A DNA stretch of 64,000 nucleotides, from assembly GCA_964568875.1 (NCBI GenBank), contig CAZMSH010000001.1, positions 62,001-126,000 of the forward strand, written 5' to 3'. The notes below the pieces were generated by a model, which was not told the origin of the DNA, made no database searches, and saw nothing but the letters and a program-made list of their open reading frames with translations. A program made the position numbers and the translations under genes. Shown piece by piece: positions 61,557 through 64,000 of the stretch (position 1 is its first letter; the number at the start of each line of letters is the position of its first letter). This DNA comes from SLNP01 sp964568875. Lineage in GTDB: Bacteria; Bacteroidota; Bacteroidia; Bacteroidales; VadinHA17.

Positions 61557-64000
61557 ATGATGAATATGGATTTTGAGGTTTTGCGGGAACGGCTTAAGGG
61601 AGATCTCTACACAGATGATCTGCAGCGTATTATGTATGCCACCGACGGATCGGCATACAGGGAGATACCGGTCGCAGTTGCACGGCCTGCCAACGCTGCT
61701 GACATAAGTGAGATTATTGCCTTTGCACGTGAAAACGGTGGTTCGGTGATCCCCCGTGGTGCAGGAACCTCACTGGCAGGTCAGGTCGTTGGTCCGGGCA
61801 TAGTGGTCGACGTCTCCAAATATCTGACAGGTATATCAGAGTTGAATACTGATGAGAGATGGGTGATCGTTGAGCCGGGTGTGGTACTGGCTGAACTGAA
61901 TCTGTTTCTTGCTCAACACGGCCTATTCTTTGCGCCAGAAACCTCAACGGCAAACCGCTGCTGTATAGGTGGTATGCTTGGTAACAATTCATGCGGACTG
62001 CATTCGATAATATATGGCAGTGTGCGCGATCACATACTTGAGATTGATGCCCTGCTTTCAGATGGTTCGGAGGTAACCTTCAAATCACTTTCGACTGAGG
62101 AGTTCAATGCGAAATGCAATGGTGATCCGGAAAAACTTGAGACATCCATTTACAGGAATATCAGAGATACTCTTTCAGATGCCGGTAACCGTGCCGGGAT
62201 TACAGCCGGATATCCCGATTCCCGTCTTAAACGCAGAAATAACGGTTATGCGCTTGACATACTGATGGATACTGATCCGTTTACGGGAAATGGTGAGAAA
62301 ATAAATATGTGTAAGCTGCTTGCAGGTTCGGAGGGAACACTCGCCTTTACTCTGAGGATGAAACTTAACCTGCTGCCGTTGCCGCAGAAAGCTACAGGCC
62401 TGGTTTGTGCACACTTCAGTTCACTGCAGGATGCACTGAAGGCCAACATAATAGCGTTGAAATACGAACCAGCCTCAATAGAACTTATTGATGACTATAT
62501 ACTTAACTATACTAAGGACAATATATCGCAGAGCAAAAACAGGTTTTTCATTAAAGGCGATCCGGCCATTATACTGCTTATCGAGTTTCTGGAAGATAGT
62601 GAGGCCGGCATAGAAGAGAAGGCTCTTGCAATGGAGCGTGAAATGAAAGATGCAGGTTATGGCTACCATTTTCCGCTTTATACCGGCAATGACGAGATGG
62701 CGAGGGTATGGGAACTTCGTAAGGCTGGTCTCGGGGTGCTGCTAAATATCCCCGGAGAGAAGAGAAGCGTACAGGTAATTGAAGACACCTCCGTGCATCC
62801 GGAGTTTTATCCTGACTATATCACTGATTTTGAAGATATATTAAAGAAGTATAGTCTGAAATGTTCGTACTATGGACATATTGCTACCGGAGAACTCCAT
62901 ATCAGTCCGTTGCTGAACCTAAAAGACCCGTCAGACATTGAAGTGTATTACGGAATTGCAAAGGATATTGCAGCACTGGTAAAGAAATACAGGGGTTCGC
63001 TGAGTGGAGAACACGGTGACGGCAGGCTCAGGGGTGAGTTTATTCCGTTTATGTTCGGTGATCATACCTACATGTTGTTGAAAAATTTGAAAAAAACGTG
63101 GGATCCGCAAAATGTTTTCAATCCGGGTAAAATAATCGACACGCCATCAATTATTGAGAATCTCAGATATATAGCCGGTGTTGACTCACCAATAATTGAC
63201 ACCACATTCTCCTTTCCGGAAAAGACCGGGATACTTTACGCCGTTGAAAAGTGCAGCGGGTCAGGCGATTGCCGGAAGGGTGTTATGATGGGCGGAACCA
63301 TGTGCCCTACCTTCATGGCGACAAATGATGAAGATAAATCAACCCGAGGCAGGGCAAACATACTGAGGGAGTTCCTTACCCGCTCGGAAAAAGCCAACAG
63401 GTTTGACCACAAGGAGATATTCGAGGTTATGGACCTCTGTATCTCATGCAAGGCATGCAAATCGGAATGTCCTTCCAATGTCGACATGGCTAAGTTCAAG
63501 GCAGAGTTCCTGGATCATTATTACCGTTCGCACAGGATACCTTTGCGGACACTTCTTATTGGCTGGCTGCCAAGACTTAACAGGGTAGGGATGTTATTCC
63601 GACCGGTGACTAATTTTATTACCGGAACAACACTTTTTAAATCGGTAATTGGTATTGCCAGGGAGAGGGAACTGCCCTCTCTGTCATGGGTTACCCTAAG
63701 AAAATGGGTTAGTCTGGAAAAGAGAAGTTCCCGCAATAATTCTGACAGCAAGGGCAAGCTTTTTCTGTTTGCTGATGAATTTACCAACTATAACGAAAGC
63801 GACATTGGTATAAAGACGATTCTGTTGCTGGAGAGACTTGGATATGAAGTGGTTATTCCCGCTTCTGTGGAGAGTGGCCGGACCTTCTTGTCGAAGGGTC
63901 TTCTGGGGGCGGCCAGGAGGGTAGCTGAAAGGAATGTGAGAATGCTTTCGGCCGTTGTGTCGGCAGAATCGCCTCTTATAGGTATTGAGCCGTCTGCAAT
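61557..64000 (+). CDS. FAD/Fe-S oxidoreductase, D-lactate dehydrogenase-like, 3' end cut by window
   Basis: 814 codons are visible from ATG at 61557; the C-terminus is missing. An FAD-binding PCMH domain ('VIPRGAGTSLAGQVVGPGIV', 'IGGMLGNNSCGLHSIIYGSV') is followed by the FAD-oxidase C domain ('GSLSGEHGDGRLRG'). An iron-sulphur part then shows 'CSGSGDCRKG' and 'CISCKACKSECPSN'. This fused architecture (GlcD/DLD plus Fe-S) oxidises D-2-hydroxy acids such as D-lactate or glycolate and passes electrons to the quinone pool. D-lactate is made by MurQ, coded 11 kb away in the same locus, so that substrate is attractive but unproven. Confidence 0.88.
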   Translation, partial: MMNMDFEVLRERLKGDLYTDDLQRIMYATDGSAYREIPVAVARPANAADISEIIAFARENGGSVIPRGAGTSLAGQVVGPGIVVDVSKYLTGISELNTDERWVIVEPGVVLAELNLFLAQHGLFFAPETSTANRCCIGGMLGNNSCGLHSIIYGSVRDHILEIDALLSDGSEVTFKSLSTEEFNAKCNGDPEKLETSIYRNIRDTLSDAGNRAGITAGYPDSRLKRRNNGYALDILMDTDPFTGNGEKINMCKLLAGSEGTLAFTLRMKLNLLPLPQKATGLVCAHFSSLQDALKANIIALKYEPASIELIDDYILNYTKDNISQSKNRFFIKGDPAIILLIEFLEDSEAGIEEKALAMEREMKDAGYGYHFPLYTGNDEMARVWELRKAGLGVLLNIPGEKRSVQVIEDTSVHPEFYPDYITDFEDILKKYSLKCSYYGHIATGELHISPLLNLKDPSDIEVYYGIAKDIAALVKKYRGSLSGEHGDGRLRGEFIPFMFGDHTYMLLKNLKKTWDPQNVFNPGKIIDTPSIIENLRYIAGVDSPIIDTTFSFPEKTGILYAVEKCSGSGDCRKGVMMGGTMCPTFMATNDEDKSTRGRANILREFLTRSEKANRFDHKEIFEVMDLCISCKACKSECPSNVDMAKFKAEFLDHYYRSHRIPLRTLLIGWLPRLNRVGMLFRPVTNFITGTTLFKSVIGIARERELPSLSWVTLRKWVSLEKRSSRNNSDSKGKLFLFADEFTNYNESDIGIKTILLLERLGYEVVIPASVESGRTFLSKGLLGAARRVAERNVRMLSAVVSAESPLIGIEPSA

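Overview
The window is chromosomal DNA of a member of the Bacteroidota, most likely a Bacteroidales/Marinilabiliales-type marine or gut anaerobe; the genus cannot be fixed from sequence alone. Evidence: a type IX secretion sorting domain on a GH18 enzyme, many lipoproteins and exported peptidases of Bacteroidota type, promoter elements matching TAnnTTTG, the guaB-PPIase-surA-ostA gene order, and ECF sigma/anti-sigma/DUF4097-like clusters. Genes are densely packed on both strands. No phage, insertion sequence, CRISPR array or rRNA is visible. No gene-free stretch exceeds about 300 bases.

1-7059 (minus): a probable operon guaB - PPIase - PPIase-like lipoprotein - surA - ostA-like (cut by the window edge), joining GMP synthesis to outer-membrane assembly. 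7201-15943 (plus): recQ, DUF5063, a 3'-5' exonuclease, an RlmI-like methyltransferase, tex and an oligopeptidase B-like S9 peptidase. 16038-33916: M28 and M16 peptidases, mutS2, an ECF sigma operon with two DUF4097-like paralogues, ornithine aminotransferase, trmD, a YkgJ-type protein and an amidohydrolase. 34104-38846: lepB converging on the thrS-infC-rpmI-rplT translation operon; infC seems to start at AUA. 38996-44891: a PKD lipoprotein, an M14 peptidase, two tRNA-Leu genes, a DUF6146-like protein, and lysC-lysA.

44932-61303 is the most interesting part. Two divergent operons leave a 185-bp control region. Leftward: a BadF-type amino-sugar kinase (MurK-like), murQ, a GntR/FCD regulator, a T9SS-exported GH18, and a NagZ-type GH3 fused to a beta-lactamase-fold serine hydrolase. 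Rightward: an exported Amidase_3/golvesin/Fn3 protein, a two-module glycosyltransferase, a DUF4922 protein with GalT/Ap4A-phosphorylase-like motifs, a SpoIID/LytB protein without a signal peptide, a divergent polysaccharide deacetylase and an AmpG-like permease with a large periplasmic insertion. A D-lactate dehydrogenase-like FAD/Fe-S protein follows and runs off the window; D-lactate is the by-product of MurQ. I read the region as a peptidoglycan breakdown, import and recycling locus with several components (DUF4922, the glycosyltransferase, cytoplasmic SpoIID) whose role in such a pathway is not, to my knowledge, described.

Short tandem repeats of 7-8 bp recur between genes (32209, 35507, 41641, 41771, 61307, 61501), and a GC-rich imperfect repeat lies at 30930-31095.
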